Shown here in pieces: positions 38,098 through 46,367 of a stretch of 53,203 bases of DNA; the first letter of the stretch is position 1, and each line of letters begins with the position of its first letter. A model generated the notes under the pieces. The model did not search any database and was not told the origin of the DNA. It saw nothing but the letters and a program-made list of their open reading frames with translations. The position numbers were made by a program, and so were the translations under genes. The stretch is from contig JAFZVM010000043.1 of assembly GCA_017617795.1 (NCBI GenBank), positions 1 to 53,203 on the forward strand, read 5' to 3'. This DNA comes from Oscillospiraceae bacterium (GTDB taxonomy: Bacteria > Bacillota > Clostridia > Oscillospirales > Oscillospiraceae).

Positions 38098-38405
38098 AGG
38101 GCAGAACCGCACACCCGCCTTTGACCGCTTTGATCCGTTCGGAATCCCTGCAGCCGGCTCGGGACCGGCTGCCTCGCGGCACACGTGGCGCACCGCTTAA
38201 TGCTGCTCGGTCTCCCGCCTGACATGGTTCACGGGGCCGCGTTGCGCAAGACCGATCCGTCATTACTGCTTACAGGGAGCAGACAACACACCAAAGGGCC
38301 GGGGGCGGGGATTCATCCCTGCTGTAGCGGTTTGCAGGTACAGGGCACCGCTAACTCCCCGACTAGTGCGGCTCTGCCCCGCGTCGGTCGGGGCTTTGCC
38401 GATAT
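38098..38405 (-). ncRNA. ffs: Large-type signal recognition particle RNA
   Basis: The minus strand carries the core GTGAACCATGTCAGG ... GAGCAGCATTAAGC (about 38192-38232) and an Alu-domain part matching Bacillus scRNA, including GGGGAGTTAGCGGTGCCCTG and TACCTGCAA-CCGCT. The ends pair: GGGGCAGAGCCGCAC near 38366-38380 with GTGCGGTTCTGCCCT near 38098-38112. The apical helix 8 loop is CGG-GAGA-CCG (38208-38217), a GNRA tetraloop replacing the usual GGAA. The 5' end is estimated from the promoter and may be processed to about 38380. It partners Ffh to target membrane proteins. Confidence 0.93.
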
Positions 38406-38411
38406 GCAGAT

Positions 38412-38440
38412 ATTTTACAATACTTCCGCGCCGGAATCAA
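38412..38440 (-). promoter_or_regulatory. Promoter of the SRP RNA gene
   Basis: TTGATT (38435-38440), a 17-base spacer and TAAAAT (38412-38417) on the minus strand, placing the RNA start near 38405. Confidence 0.75.
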
Positions 38441-38471
38441 CCCTATTTTGCGCCGATCCGGTCTCCTCCAT

Positions 38472-39470
38472 TTAGGTCACCAGCAGGCTCAGGACCATCT
38501 GCAGAGCGGAGGCCAGGAGAAACACGGCGAAGCCTCCGGTGAGGAAAACCGTGCGGAACGCCGTCCAGGGTTCCGGCAGCCTGTCCTCCGGCGTGCGCCG
38601 ACGCAGCCGGGGAAACCGCTTCACCAGCAGGAAGATCCCGGCTACGGTGCAGCAGAAGATCACAAGGCTGAACAGGCTCATGCCCAGCAGAGAGGGGAGA
38701 TTCTCCACCAAATCGGGCATCGCCTCCCGGCCGTTGGTCAGAAGTTCTTCCAGGCTGACGGAGTCTCCGTCTCCCAGGATCAGCATGGGGGCCAGGGAGC
38801 CGATGGCGTTCACCAGGATATGCAGGATGATCGTATAGCGAAGCCTGCCGGTGCGGACATAGATGCTGCCGAAAACAAGGCCGACTCCGAAGGCATAGAA
38901 AAACTGACTCAGATTGCCATGGAAAAGGCCGAAGGCCAGGGCGGAAAACAGGATCGCCGTGGGCCGGTCGATGGTGCGCATCCGGTCCAGCAGGAGCTTC
39001 CGGAAAATGAGTTCCTCCATGATGGGGGCCAGGATCACCGCAAACAGGGTTACGGACCAGAGATCCAGGCGGCTCAGCATCTGCTCCAGCGGATTATCTC
39101 CCGTGCCGCCCAGGAACCGTCCCAGGAGGCCGGTGATCCCCTGCCCCAGCAGATTGCAGGGATAGAGTACGCCCATGCACATGAGCAGACAGATCATCAG
39201 TTCCCCGGATCCCCCCAGGCCTGCCTTCTCCGGAAGGCTGGCCGGCGCTTTGGGCAGGAGCAGGAGGAAAAGGGGGAAGCCCACCAGGTACATGCAGACG
39301 AAGCTGAGGGCGGTGATGAACCAGCCTTGAAGCAGAAGGCCCGGCGCCAGCAGTCCCAGCACCAGCGCGGCGGCATATTGCGCCGCCACCGCCGCTGCCA
39401 GGAAGACGAAACAGGCCAGGGCGATGCGGGAATAATGTTTTCTCATGGCCGGGGATACGGATGCTTCCAA
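38472..39470 (-). CDS. CPBP-family intramembrane metalloprotease
   Basis: 332 residues. A TTG at 39470 is used because GGAGG lies 8 bases upstream; the first ATG is 24 bases further in. About eight membrane segments. The three CPBP (Abi/CAAX-like) motifs are present: Glu152-Glu153-x3-Arg157 (MEELIFRKLL), F-x-x-x-H184 (FGLFHGN) and H217-x-x-x-N221 (HILVNA). These are membrane-embedded glutamate proteases; in bacteria some mature peptides or give bacteriocin immunity. No partner gene is evident. Confidence 0.92.
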   Translation of the reverse strand: MEASVSPAMRKHYSRIALACFVFLAAAVAAQYAAALVLGLLAPGLLLQGWFITALSFVCMYLVGFPLFLLLLPKAPASLPEKAGLGGSGELMICLLMCMGVLYPCNLLGQGITGLLGRFLGGTGDNPLEQMLSRLDLWSVTLFAVILAPIMEELIFRKLLLDRMRTIDRPTAILFSALAFGLFHGNLSQFFYAFGVGLVFGSIYVRTGRLRYTIILHILVNAIGSLAPMLILGDGDSVSLEELLTNGREAMPDLVENLPSLLGMSLFSLVIFCCTVAGIFLLVKRFPRLRRRTPEDRLPEPWTAFRTVFLTGGFAVFLLASALQMVLSLLVT

Positions 39471-39548
39471 AGGTCAGTCCTCCTCTCCCGTACAGCAAGA
39501 AACGGGACGGCGATCCGAAGAATGTAAACAGTCGTCCGGCTGTCTATG

Positions 39549-39604
39549 GAAAAAACGGGACCGTCTGCGGCTGCCGTGATCCGGCATGGACACAGACGGT
39601 CCCG
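39549..39604 (-). terminator. Terminator after the zinc-ribbon/Ig-like gene
   Basis: A perfect 12-bp outer stem CGGGACCGTCTG/CAGACGGTCCCG encloses a second small hairpin and is followed on the minus strand by TTTTTTCC. Confidence 0.88.
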
Positions 39605-39623
39605 CATATTGCGGTTTTTCTGC

Positions 39624-40514
39624 TCAGCTGACGACCCGGACGGTGCAGTCCAGCTTGGTCTCCTTCCCGTCCGCCGTCTTCACCGTGACGGTGATGGTGG
39701 CGGTGCCGGGAGAAACGGCCTTGACCCGGCCGTTGCTCTCCACGCTGGCTACGCCGCTCTTATCGCTGGCGTAGGTGACGGTCGCTCCGTCGCCCGCTCC
39801 GTTCACCTTCAGCATGAAGGTCTCGCCGGTGCCGCTGTGGATGGTGACGTCGCTGTGGCTCAGGCTCAGGCTGCCGCTGGCGCTGCCGTTGCCGGTATTG
39901 GCGGGGGCGTAACCCGACACCCGGACGATGCACTCCCTGGTGACGCCGCCCGCGGTGGCGGAGACCTTGGTGGAGCCATGGTTCACGGCGGTGACCAGAC
40001 CATTCTCGTCAACGGTGGCCACATCGGTATCCTCGGAGATCCAGATGATCTTCGCAGTGGTCTGGGCCGGGGAGATGGTTGCGACCATCTGGAAAGTATC
40101 GCCGGGGTTGGCCAGGGTGAAGTCCTCCCGGTTCAGCACGATGGAATTCACCACCGGCTCGGGAGTGGGCTCGGGAGTGGGCTTGGGAGTATGGGTCGGG
40201 GCAGCGGGAGTGGAAGAAGGATTGGCGGTTACCGTGGATACGCCGTTGCTGGGAGACGCCGAGGCCGCCGGTTTGCTCGTATGGCCGGGCTCCGGATTGC
40301 GGTCCTTCAGGCTCATGGCCAGCAGGACCACCACGGCGACGATGATCAGGATCAGCACCACCAAACCGACGATGACCTGCCAACGGGTATTGTTGGCGCC
40401 GGAAGCGGTTTTCCCGTCCCGGTTCTTCTTTGCTCCGCAATAGGGGCATTTGCTGTGGATCGACGAGTAATGTTTGTCGCAGCGCCCGCATTTTATGTCT
40501 TGAAACAGTGCCAT
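39624..40514 (-). CDS. Zinc-ribbon single-pass protein with two Ig-like domains
   Basis: 296 residues; ATG behind GGAGGG. Cytoplasmic zinc ribbon CGRC-x9-CPYC (about residues 9-25), one transmembrane helix (about 43-65), a Ser/Thr/Pro-rich linker (TPKPTPEPTPEP) and two bacterial Ig-like (Big_2) domains outside (about 120-205 and 215-296). The first contains ATVDENGLVTAVNHGS, nearly the same as the insert in the TPM protein. The topology links an inner zinc-binding head to an outer adhesive part. Function unknown. Confidence 0.85.
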   Translation of the reverse strand: MALFQDIKCGRCDKHYSSIHSKCPYCGAKKNRDGKTASGANNTRWQVIVGLVVLILIIVAVVVLLAMSLKDRNPEPGHTSKPAASASPSNGVSTVTANPSSTPAAPTHTPKPTPEPTPEPVVNSIVLNREDFTLANPGDTFQMVATISPAQTTAKIIWISEDTDVATVDENGLVTAVNHGSTKVSATAGGVTRECIVRVSGYAPANTGNGSASGSLSLSHSDVTIHSGTGETFMLKVNGAGDGATVTYASDKSGVASVESNGRVKAVSPGTATITVTVKTADGKETKLDCTVRVVS

Positions 40515-40554
40515 CCCATTCCCTCCGTTCCGATGCATCTGTTTTGCTGTTTAC

Positions 40555-40595
40555 ATCATACGCCACAAGAGACTGTTCGTCAATGACTTTTGACG
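40555..40595 (-). promoter_or_regulatory. Promoter with inverted repeat, zinc-ribbon/Ig-like gene
   Basis: TTGACG (40578-40583), a 17-base spacer and TATGAT (40555-40560) on the minus strand. The -35 is one arm of the inverted repeat CGTCAA-N6-TTGACG (40578-40595). Confidence 0.6.
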
Positions 40596-40649
40596 AAAGA
40601 TCCCGGAATTTGTTCCCAAAAAGGGTGACATAATATCTCCTTTCCTCCG

Positions 40650-40678
40650 TTGCGCCGACGCTTCGCTTGTGGTAGACT
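40650..40678 (+). promoter_or_regulatory. Promoter of the glycosyltransferase operon
   Basis: TTGCGC (40650-40655), a 17-base spacer and TAGACT (40673-40678), 24 bases before the start codon. Confidence 0.5.
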
Positions 40679-40702
40679 GGCACGGAGAAGGGAGGGACGG
40701 AC

Positions 40703-42241
40703 ATGGAGCTGCGGCGGGAACCCGCGGGACGGCGGGAGCTGATCTTTGCCCTGGCGCTTCTGTGCCTGGGAGCCGTCCTGCGAATCCTGGGTCTGGGTTT
40801 CTTCCCTCCCGGTCTGAACCAGGACGAAGCTTCCACGGGCTGCGACGCCTGGGGCCTGCTGGTCTCCGGCATGGACCGGAACGGGGACAGCTGGCCGGTG
40901 CTCTTCACCAGCTGGGGCAGCGGGCAGAACGCCCTGTATGCCTATGTGGTGCTGCCGCTGATGGCTGTATTCGGGCGCAGCGTGACGGTGCTCCGGCTCC
41001 CTGCCGCCATTCTGGGCACCCTGTCCCTGTTCCTGTTCTGGCGAATGGGCAGAAGGCACGGCGGCCCGGTCATGGGACTGTGCGCTCTGGGGCTGCTGGC
41101 GATCGATCCCTGGCATCTGCTGATCAGCCGCTGGGCGCTGGAGAGCAACCTTCTCCCCTTCTGCCTCCTGCTGGGCGTTTTCTTTCTGGACCTGGCGCTG
41201 GCGGATCGCCCATGGTGTCTCCTTCCCGCCGCCGGCGCCCTGGCATTGGGTCTCTACGCATATGGCACGGCTTTCCTTTTTCTCCCCCTGTTCCTGCTGC
41301 CCTGCTGCTTCCTGCTCCTGCGGCGGCGCTTCCCCCTTCTTCCTTTCCTGGCCGCTCTGGGGCTGTTCATCCTGATGGCTCTGCCCATCTTCCTGTGCAA
41401 TCTGCGGAACCAGCTGGGGCTGGAGAGCATGAAGCTTCTGTGCTTCTCCCTCCCCCGTCTCACTCAGACCCGGCAGACGGCCACCATGTCCTTTTCCCTG
41501 CAGAACCTGCTGAACGCCCTGAAGCTACTGTGGAAGCAATCGGACGGTCTGCCCTGGAACAGCGCCGGTCCCTTCGGTCTGCTCTGGGGGCTTCCCGGCC
41601 TGGCACTGTCTCTGGGCGGGCTTTCCTGTTCCGTATACCGGATCGCCCGCCGTCGGGGAGAGGACACGGACTATATCGCCCTTTTCGCCCTGGCCGCAAG
41701 CCTGATCTCCTGCCTGTTCATCCATGTCAATGTGAACCGGGTGAACTTTCTCTTTCTCCCCCTGGTGTGGTTCCAGGCGGCGGGGCTCAGGGCCCTGCTG
41801 GAAGCGCTGCCGATCCTGCGGATCCCCGTCTGCGTCCTGCTGCTCTGCGCCCTGGTCTTTCTCTGCCGGTACTGTCTGACCCAGCAGCGCGCCGTCCTGG
41901 AGCCCGCCTTCCACACGGGGCTCCTGGAGGCCGTCTCCTCCCTGGAGGAGGGAGATGAGCCGGTGTGGATCACGAACAAAGTGAACATGCCCTATGTATA
42001 CGTGCTCTTTGCCCGGGGAACGCCCCCGGAGGAGTTCCAGGCAGACCTGGTCTATGCGGATCCGGATGCCCCGTTCCGCCGCGTGACCCGTTTCGGCCGC
42101 TGGCGCTTCGGCAGCGTGCTGCCGGAGACGGGGATCTGTATCCTGCCCCTCTCGGAGGCCCGGAAGTACGAGGAGGACGGTTATCTCCGCATCCGGGCGG
42201 CTTTCGGTCTTTATGCCGTTGCGGAGGCGGGAGATTTCTGA
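40703..42241 (+). CDS. GT39/ArnT-like membrane glycosyltransferase
   Basis: 512 residues; ATG behind GGGAGGGA. About 11-12 hydrophobic segments. The first outer loop carries LNQDEASTGCDAWGLL, an acidic Asp-Glu motif typical of GT-C enzymes, which move a sugar from a polyprenyl-phosphate donor on the outer face of the membrane. AIDPWHLLISRWALESN matches the conserved Trp/Arg region of this family. The final 100 residues form a soluble domain. The acceptor (lipid, wall polymer or protein) cannot be told. Confidence 0.83.
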   Translation: MELRREPAGRRELIFALALLCLGAVLRILGLGFFPPGLNQDEASTGCDAWGLLVSGMDRNGDSWPVLFTSWGSGQNALYAYVVLPLMAVFGRSVTVLRLPAAILGTLSLFLFWRMGRRHGGPVMGLCALGLLAIDPWHLLISRWALESNLLPFCLLLGVFFLDLALADRPWCLLPAAGALALGLYAYGTAFLFLPLFLLPCCFLLLRRRFPLLPFLAALGLFILMALPIFLCNLRNQLGLESMKLLCFSLPRLTQTRQTATMSFSLQNLLNALKLLWKQSDGLPWNSAGPFGLLWGLPGLALSLGGLSCSVYRIARRRGEDTDYIALFALAASLISCLFIHVNVNRVNFLFLPLVWFQAAGLRALLEALPILRIPVCVLLLCALVFLCRYCLTQQRAVLEPAFHTGLLEAVSSLEEGDEPVWITNKVNMPYVYVLFARGTPPEEFQADLVYADPDAPFRRVTRFGRWRFGSVLPETGICILPLSEARKYEEDGYLRIRAAFGLYAVAEAGDF

Positions 42242-42283
42242 TACAATAACGCAGTCATTCCGACGAAGAAAGGTGGTGAAATC

Positions 42284-43165
42284 ATGACGAACGAGATCAA
42301 AAACCTGCGGCTTGCGGTACTCATCGACGCGGAGAACGTACCCCGGAACAGCATGAAGGCGATCATGGAGGAGGCGGCCATCTACGGCACGCCCACCATC
42401 AAACGCATCTATGGGGACTGGACCTCTCCCAACGTGGCCTCCTGGAAATCCCTGCTGCTGGAAAATGCCGTGACCCCCATCCAGCAGTACAGCTACACCA
42501 CGGGAAAGAACTCCACCGACTCCGCCATGATCATCGATGCGATGGATATTTTGTACGAGGGGAAGACCGACGGTTTCTGCATCGTCTCCAGCGACAGCGA
42601 CTTCACCCGCCTGGCCATCCGTCTCCGGGAAGCCGGCATGAAGGTCATCGGCATGGGAGAGCAGAAGACCCCCGTCGCCTTCCGTGTTGCCTGCGACAAG
42701 TTTATCTATATCGAGGTGATCCGCTCCGCCAGCCAGACGAAGCAGAAGGAAGCTTCCTCCAAACAGGAAAAGCAGAAGCCCGCGGCCCGGAAAACCGCCC
42801 GGCAGAAGACGGAAAAGGAACCGGCAGAGGGAGAGAAGACTGCTCAGGCCAAGGGCAGCCAGGCCAAAGAGGAGCATCCCCCGAAGGAGGATCACGGCAG
42901 CGTCAAGAAGGATCAGAAGATCCCGCCGGAGACCGTGAAGCTCATCGTGGATTCCGTTTCCGATATCGCGGACGAGGATGGCTACGCCTTCATGGGCGAG
43001 CTGGGAAATCTGCTGCTGAAGAAACAGCCGGATTTCGACCCCCGGAACTTCGGCTTCACCAAGCTCACCCAACTGATCCGCTCCATCGGCCGTTTTGAGA
43101 TCGACGCCCGGGTGACGGACGCTACGGGAACGAAGCACATCTATCTGCGGGATAAGGAAGCCTGA
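42284..43165 (+). CDS. NYN-domain protein with C-terminal LOTUS/OST-HTH domain
   Basis: 293 residues; ATG behind AAAGGTGG. Residues 8-150 form a PIN-like NYN domain with the expected acidic residues: VLIDAENVP, TTGKNSTDSAMIIDAMDIL and CIVSSDSDFTRLAIRLRE. A Lys/Gln/Glu-rich linker (about 150-205) leads to a LOTUS (OST-HTH) domain (about 210-293). This two-part layout is a known class of likely RNA-processing endonucleases. It is encoded between a glycosyltransferase and a phosphoesterase in one operon. Confidence 0.9.
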   Translation: MTNEIKNLRLAVLIDAENVPRNSMKAIMEEAAIYGTPTIKRIYGDWTSPNVASWKSLLLENAVTPIQQYSYTTGKNSTDSAMIIDAMDILYEGKTDGFCIVSSDSDFTRLAIRLREAGMKVIGMGEQKTPVAFRVACDKFIYIEVIRSASQTKQKEASSKQEKQKPAARKTARQKTEKEPAEGEKTAQAKGSQAKEEHPPKEDHGSVKKDQKIPPETVKLIVDSVSDIADEDGYAFMGELGNLLLKKQPDFDPRNFGFTKLTQLIRSIGRFEIDARVTDATGTKHIYLRDKEA

Positions 43166-43167
43166 TT

Positions 43168-44010
43168 TTGAAGAGACGAAAAAGACGGAGGACCGGATGG
43201 CGGCCCCTGGTCATCCTGCTGCTCCTGATCCTGGCAGCCCTTCTCTGCCGGGATAATCTGCAGGTCCGCACCGTGGACTATGACCTTTCCTTCCCGGATC
43301 TGCCGGAGGCCTTCGACGGGCTGAAGATCCTGCAGATCTCGGACCTCCATGGAAGGGACATCCTCACGAAGCAGCTGCTGACCCGGGCGGAAGCCGCCTC
43401 GCCGGACCTGATCTTCCTCACAGGGGATCTGGCAGACGGCGAGGGACAGCTGACCCGGCTGGAGCCGCTGATCCGGGGGCTTGCCGAGATTGCTCCCCTG
43501 TACTACGTCACCGGGAACCATGAATGGGCTCTGGCGGATACGGAGGGCTTCCTGCGGGACCTTTCCGGGCTGGGGATCACTCTGCTGCGGAACCGCTTCG
43601 TGACCCTGGAGCGAAACGGGGACCGGCTGCTTCTGGCCGGGGCGGAGGACCTCAACGGCTATGCGGATATGAAAACGCCGGAGGAACTGGCCCGGGAGAT
43701 GGAGGCCGCCGGAGGCGGTTTTTCCCTCCTCCTGGCCCATCGGCCCGAGTTTTTTCCGGACTATGCCGCCCTGGGCTTCCGGGTGATATTCAGCGGACAC
43801 GTACACGGCGGCATGCTCCGTCTCCCCCTTCTGGGCGGCCTCCTGGCCCCCGGCCATGTGCTTTTTCCGAAGTATGACGGCGGCCTGTTCACCCTGGGAG
43901 ACAGCGCCATGATCCTTTCCCGGGGCCTGGCGGGGGTAAACGGCTTCCCCCGGATCTTCAATCCCATGGAGGTCCCCGTGGTCGTGCTGCACAGGGGCGA
44001 AAACGGATAA
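43168..44010 (+). CDS. Membrane-anchored metallophosphoesterase
   Basis: 280 residues starting at TTG two bases after the preceding stop, with AAGGAA upstream. A basic KRRKRRR start and a single transmembrane helix (about 13-27) place the catalytic domain outside. The calcineurin-like metal motifs are complete: ISDLHG, LTGDLADG, TGNHEW, LAHRPEFF and FSGHVHGG. Relatives (YaeI/YkuE type) hydrolyse lipid phosphates or UDP-sugars. Last gene of the operon. Confidence 0.93.
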   Translation: MKRRKRRRTGWRPLVILLLLILAALLCRDNLQVRTVDYDLSFPDLPEAFDGLKILQISDLHGRDILTKQLLTRAEAASPDLIFLTGDLADGEGQLTRLEPLIRGLAEIAPLYYVTGNHEWALADTEGFLRDLSGLGITLLRNRFVTLERNGDRLLLAGAEDLNGYADMKTPEELAREMEAAGGGFSLLLAHRPEFFPDYAALGFRVIFSGHVHGGMLRLPLLGGLLAPGHVLFPKYDGGLFTLGDSAMILSRGLAGVNGFPRIFNPMEVPVVVLHRGENG

Positions 44011-44019
44011 GAAAAGCAG

Positions 44020-44055
44020 AAGGATCAGAGCTCGGATGGAGCGCTGATCCTTTTT
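44020..44055 (+). terminator. Terminator of the glycosyltransferase operon
   Basis: Stem AAGGATCAG/CTGATCCTT with a 15-base loop is followed by TTT after the stem's own terminal TT, giving TTTTT. Confidence 0.8.
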
Positions 44056-44071
44056 GCATGATTTGATCGGG

Positions 44072-44108
44072 AAAAAGGCCCCGGGGACGGCGTACCGTAC
44101 CCGGGGCC
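44072..44108 (-). terminator. Terminator after the transglutaminase-like gene
   Basis: A 14-bp stem with one mismatch (GGCCCCGGGTACGG/CCGTCCCCGGGGCC) is followed by TTTTTCC on the minus strand. The terminator after the LRR gene (47660-47693) is very similar, another sign that the two gene ends are related. Confidence 0.82.
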
Positions 44109-44143
44109 CCGGTTATCTATGCTTTTGCTTTGCTGCGTGTCTC

Positions 44144-46297
44144 TCAGGAGACCGTGACCGCCGCACTGGTCTTATTGACCTTCGCTTCAGAGGCGTCCTT
44201 CACATAGACCTTCACCTTGTAGCTCCCGGCCTTCGTGGGAGTATAGCTGAAGGTCTTCGTCGTGCTGTAGGACCGGGTCTTGATTTTGACCCCGTCCTTG
44301 TACAGGACGAAGTAGTACTGCAGCGGCTGTTCGCTCCCCACCGCCGTGACGGTCCAGGTGATCTTCTCCCCTGTGACCGAGCTGGTCTTTCCCGCCTTGA
44401 CGCTGATGATGGCCGGGGGTCCCAGGGTCACCGCGATCTTGCCGCTGGTCTTGCTGACCTTATTGCCGGCGGTGTCCTTCACATAGACCTTAACCTTGTA
44501 GCTTCCGGCCTCTGTCGGCGTATAACTGAAGGTCTTTGCGGTGCTGTAAGACCGGGTCTTGAGCTTGACGCCGTCCTTGTACAGGATGAAGTAGTACTTC
44601 AGCGTCCCGGTGCCGCCGGAGGCTGTCGCCGTCCAGGTGATCTTCTCCCCCGCATAGGCGCTGGTGATGCCCGCCTTGACGCTGGAGATCGTGGGGCCGG
44701 CGGCAGTGACCGTCACGGCAGTGCTGGTCTTATTGACCTTATTGTCGGCGGCGTCCTTCACATAGACCTTTACCTTGTAGCTTCCGGCCTCCGTCGGCGT
44801 ATAACTGAAGGTCTTCGCCGTGCTGTAAGCCCGGGTCTTGATATTTGTCCCGTCCTTGTACAGGATAAAGTAGTACTGCAGATTGCCGGAGCCGCCGGAA
44901 GCTGTCGCCGTCCAGGTGATCTTGTCACCGACAGCGGCGGTGGTCACATTCGCCTTGACGCTGCTGATAACGGGCTTGGAGGTCGTCCCCGCGGGGATGT
45001 TCAGCGTGCCGGATGCCACGCTGGGCTGCAGAGGATCCTGTCCGATATAATAGGTAAGTCCGTCGGCGCCGCCCTGGATCCCATAGATGTATCCCTTTTT
45101 CTGTTCAGCGGAAGAAAGGGTATAGGCAAGAGTCATTTCGCCGCCGGTGGTGAGCTTCCAGATCTGGGTGGGGGTGCTGTAGTAGTACGCGCCTCCCTGG
45201 GCTGCGACCGTGATAAAAGACTCGGTCCAATAGCTGCCGTCTCCCCAAACATACCACTTGTTTCCGCCGCCCTGGATCGTTACGGCCGTTTCGGAAGTCG
45301 CGCCGGTGCTGCGGAAATAGACATGGGAAAAGTCAGTGGATCTCGCATAGCACATCTGTGTGCCGACCCACTGCACCGACCGGTTGAGGTCTTTCCACCA
45401 GTAGTTATCATATTTCGTCGAGGTTGCCCGATCATATACGTATTCCTGCCTGCCGTTTGTCCAGTCGCTGGATTGGTGGGACGCCGCGCACGCTTTCTTG
45501 CTGAGCAGAAAATTCACATGCTCGCAGCAGCTTTCACACCCATTTATGGGATCATCCCAAGTGCAGTCGATATAATACCAGACTGTGGCTCCGCTGCTCA
45601 ACCGGACCATGTTCCAGGAATGATTGATATCATTGCTGGATACGAATTCGCAGGTCAGACCGGCCAGGTCGCAGAGATACTTGAAGGCCTTCGAATACCC
45701 GTCGCACACGGCGCTGCCCTCCACCAGGGCGTTGAAGGCGCTTGACTTCTGGTACGTTTTGTCATACTCGCAGTGGGTGACCAGATAGTCGTGGAGATAG
45801 AGGAGCTTTTCGACGTTCGTGCCCTGAGGGAGCCCGGCAATGACGGCAGAGCAGATATTGTTGAACGCGGTGACGTCGCTGCTTGTATAAGCGGTGTCGT
45901 AGACCGGCTTGATCGAGGTGATCGTGTCGCCTGAATAGGCCCAGCTGAATCCGTTCTGCACATAAAAGAACTCATAGTGGGCGTCCAGCACTTCGTAATA
46001 CAGGCTGTAGCCTTCCTGAACGGAGAGCCCGTAGGAACTTACGTCGATCTCAGCGGAACGGTTTTTCAGTCCCGTCACGATCTTGCTGGTGACGGCTTTT
46101 CGGGTCGTTTCGCTGATCTCGTAGGTCTCCGTCCGGATCAGACCGCTCAGGCGGGTCAGCTTCCCCCGGGCCGCATCCAGGATCCCTCCGCCGCTTCCTT
46201 CCGCCGGCACCGCAGGCTCCGCGGCAAAAACGGCGCCCGGCAGCACGGAGAACATGAGCGCCAGGGTCAGCAGAAGCGCAAACACTCTTTTTTTCAT
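44144..46297 (-). CDS. Secreted transglutaminase-like protein with three Ig-like repeats
   Basis: 717 residues; ATG behind AAAAGGAGG. A signal peptide ends near VFAA (about 26). The transglutaminase-like core has the catalytic triad Cys198 (EGSAVCDGYSKAF), His226 (DINHSWNMV) and Asp244 (YYIDCTWDD). Additional cysteines (CESCCEH) may bind metal or form disulfides. Residues 441-717 are three tandem repeats of about 92 residues (ISSVKA, GEKITWTATASGG, YYFILYKDG, KTFSYTPTEAGSYKVKVYVKD). There is no sortase motif. It could remodel peptides at the surface or act as a protease. Confidence 0.88.
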   Translation of the reverse strand: MKKRVFALLLTLALMFSVLPGAVFAAEPAVPAEGSGGGILDAARGKLTRLSGLIRTETYEISETTRKAVTSKIVTGLKNRSAEIDVSSYGLSVQEGYSLYYEVLDAHYEFFYVQNGFSWAYSGDTITSIKPVYDTAYTSSDVTAFNNICSAVIAGLPQGTNVEKLLYLHDYLVTHCEYDKTYQKSSAFNALVEGSAVCDGYSKAFKYLCDLAGLTCEFVSSNDINHSWNMVRLSSGATVWYYIDCTWDDPINGCESCCEHVNFLLSKKACAASHQSSDWTNGRQEYVYDRATSTKYDNYWWKDLNRSVQWVGTQMCYARSTDFSHVYFRSTGATSETAVTIQGGGNKWYVWGDGSYWTESFITVAAQGGAYYYSTPTQIWKLTTGGEMTLAYTLSSAEQKKGYIYGIQGGADGLTYYIGQDPLQPSVASGTLNIPAGTTSKPVISSVKANVTTAAVGDKITWTATASGGSGNLQYYFILYKDGTNIKTRAYSTAKTFSYTPTEAGSYKVKVYVKDAADNKVNKTSTAVTVTAAGPTISSVKAGITSAYAGEKITWTATASGGTGTLKYYFILYKDGVKLKTRSYSTAKTFSYTPTEAGSYKVKVYVKDTAGNKVSKTSGKIAVTLGPPAIISVKAGKTSSVTGEKITWTVTAVGSEQPLQYYFVLYKDGVKIKTRSYSTTKTFSYTPTKAGSYKVKVYVKDASEAKVNKTSAAVTVS
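44147..44977 (-). repeat. Three tandem modules of about 280 bp, shared with the LRR gene
   Basis: Each module encodes about 92 residues of an Ig-like fold. The module order, including the final one ending in KTFSYTPT-x-AG and VTVS, matches the last three modules of the gene at 47727-50312 with high similarity at DNA level. Confidence 0.85.
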
Positions 46298-46367
46298 GGG
46301 AAGTCCTCCTTTTCTCAATACGCAATGGATCGATCATTTCCGGCTCCGCCGGCAGTCGGCATACGGC

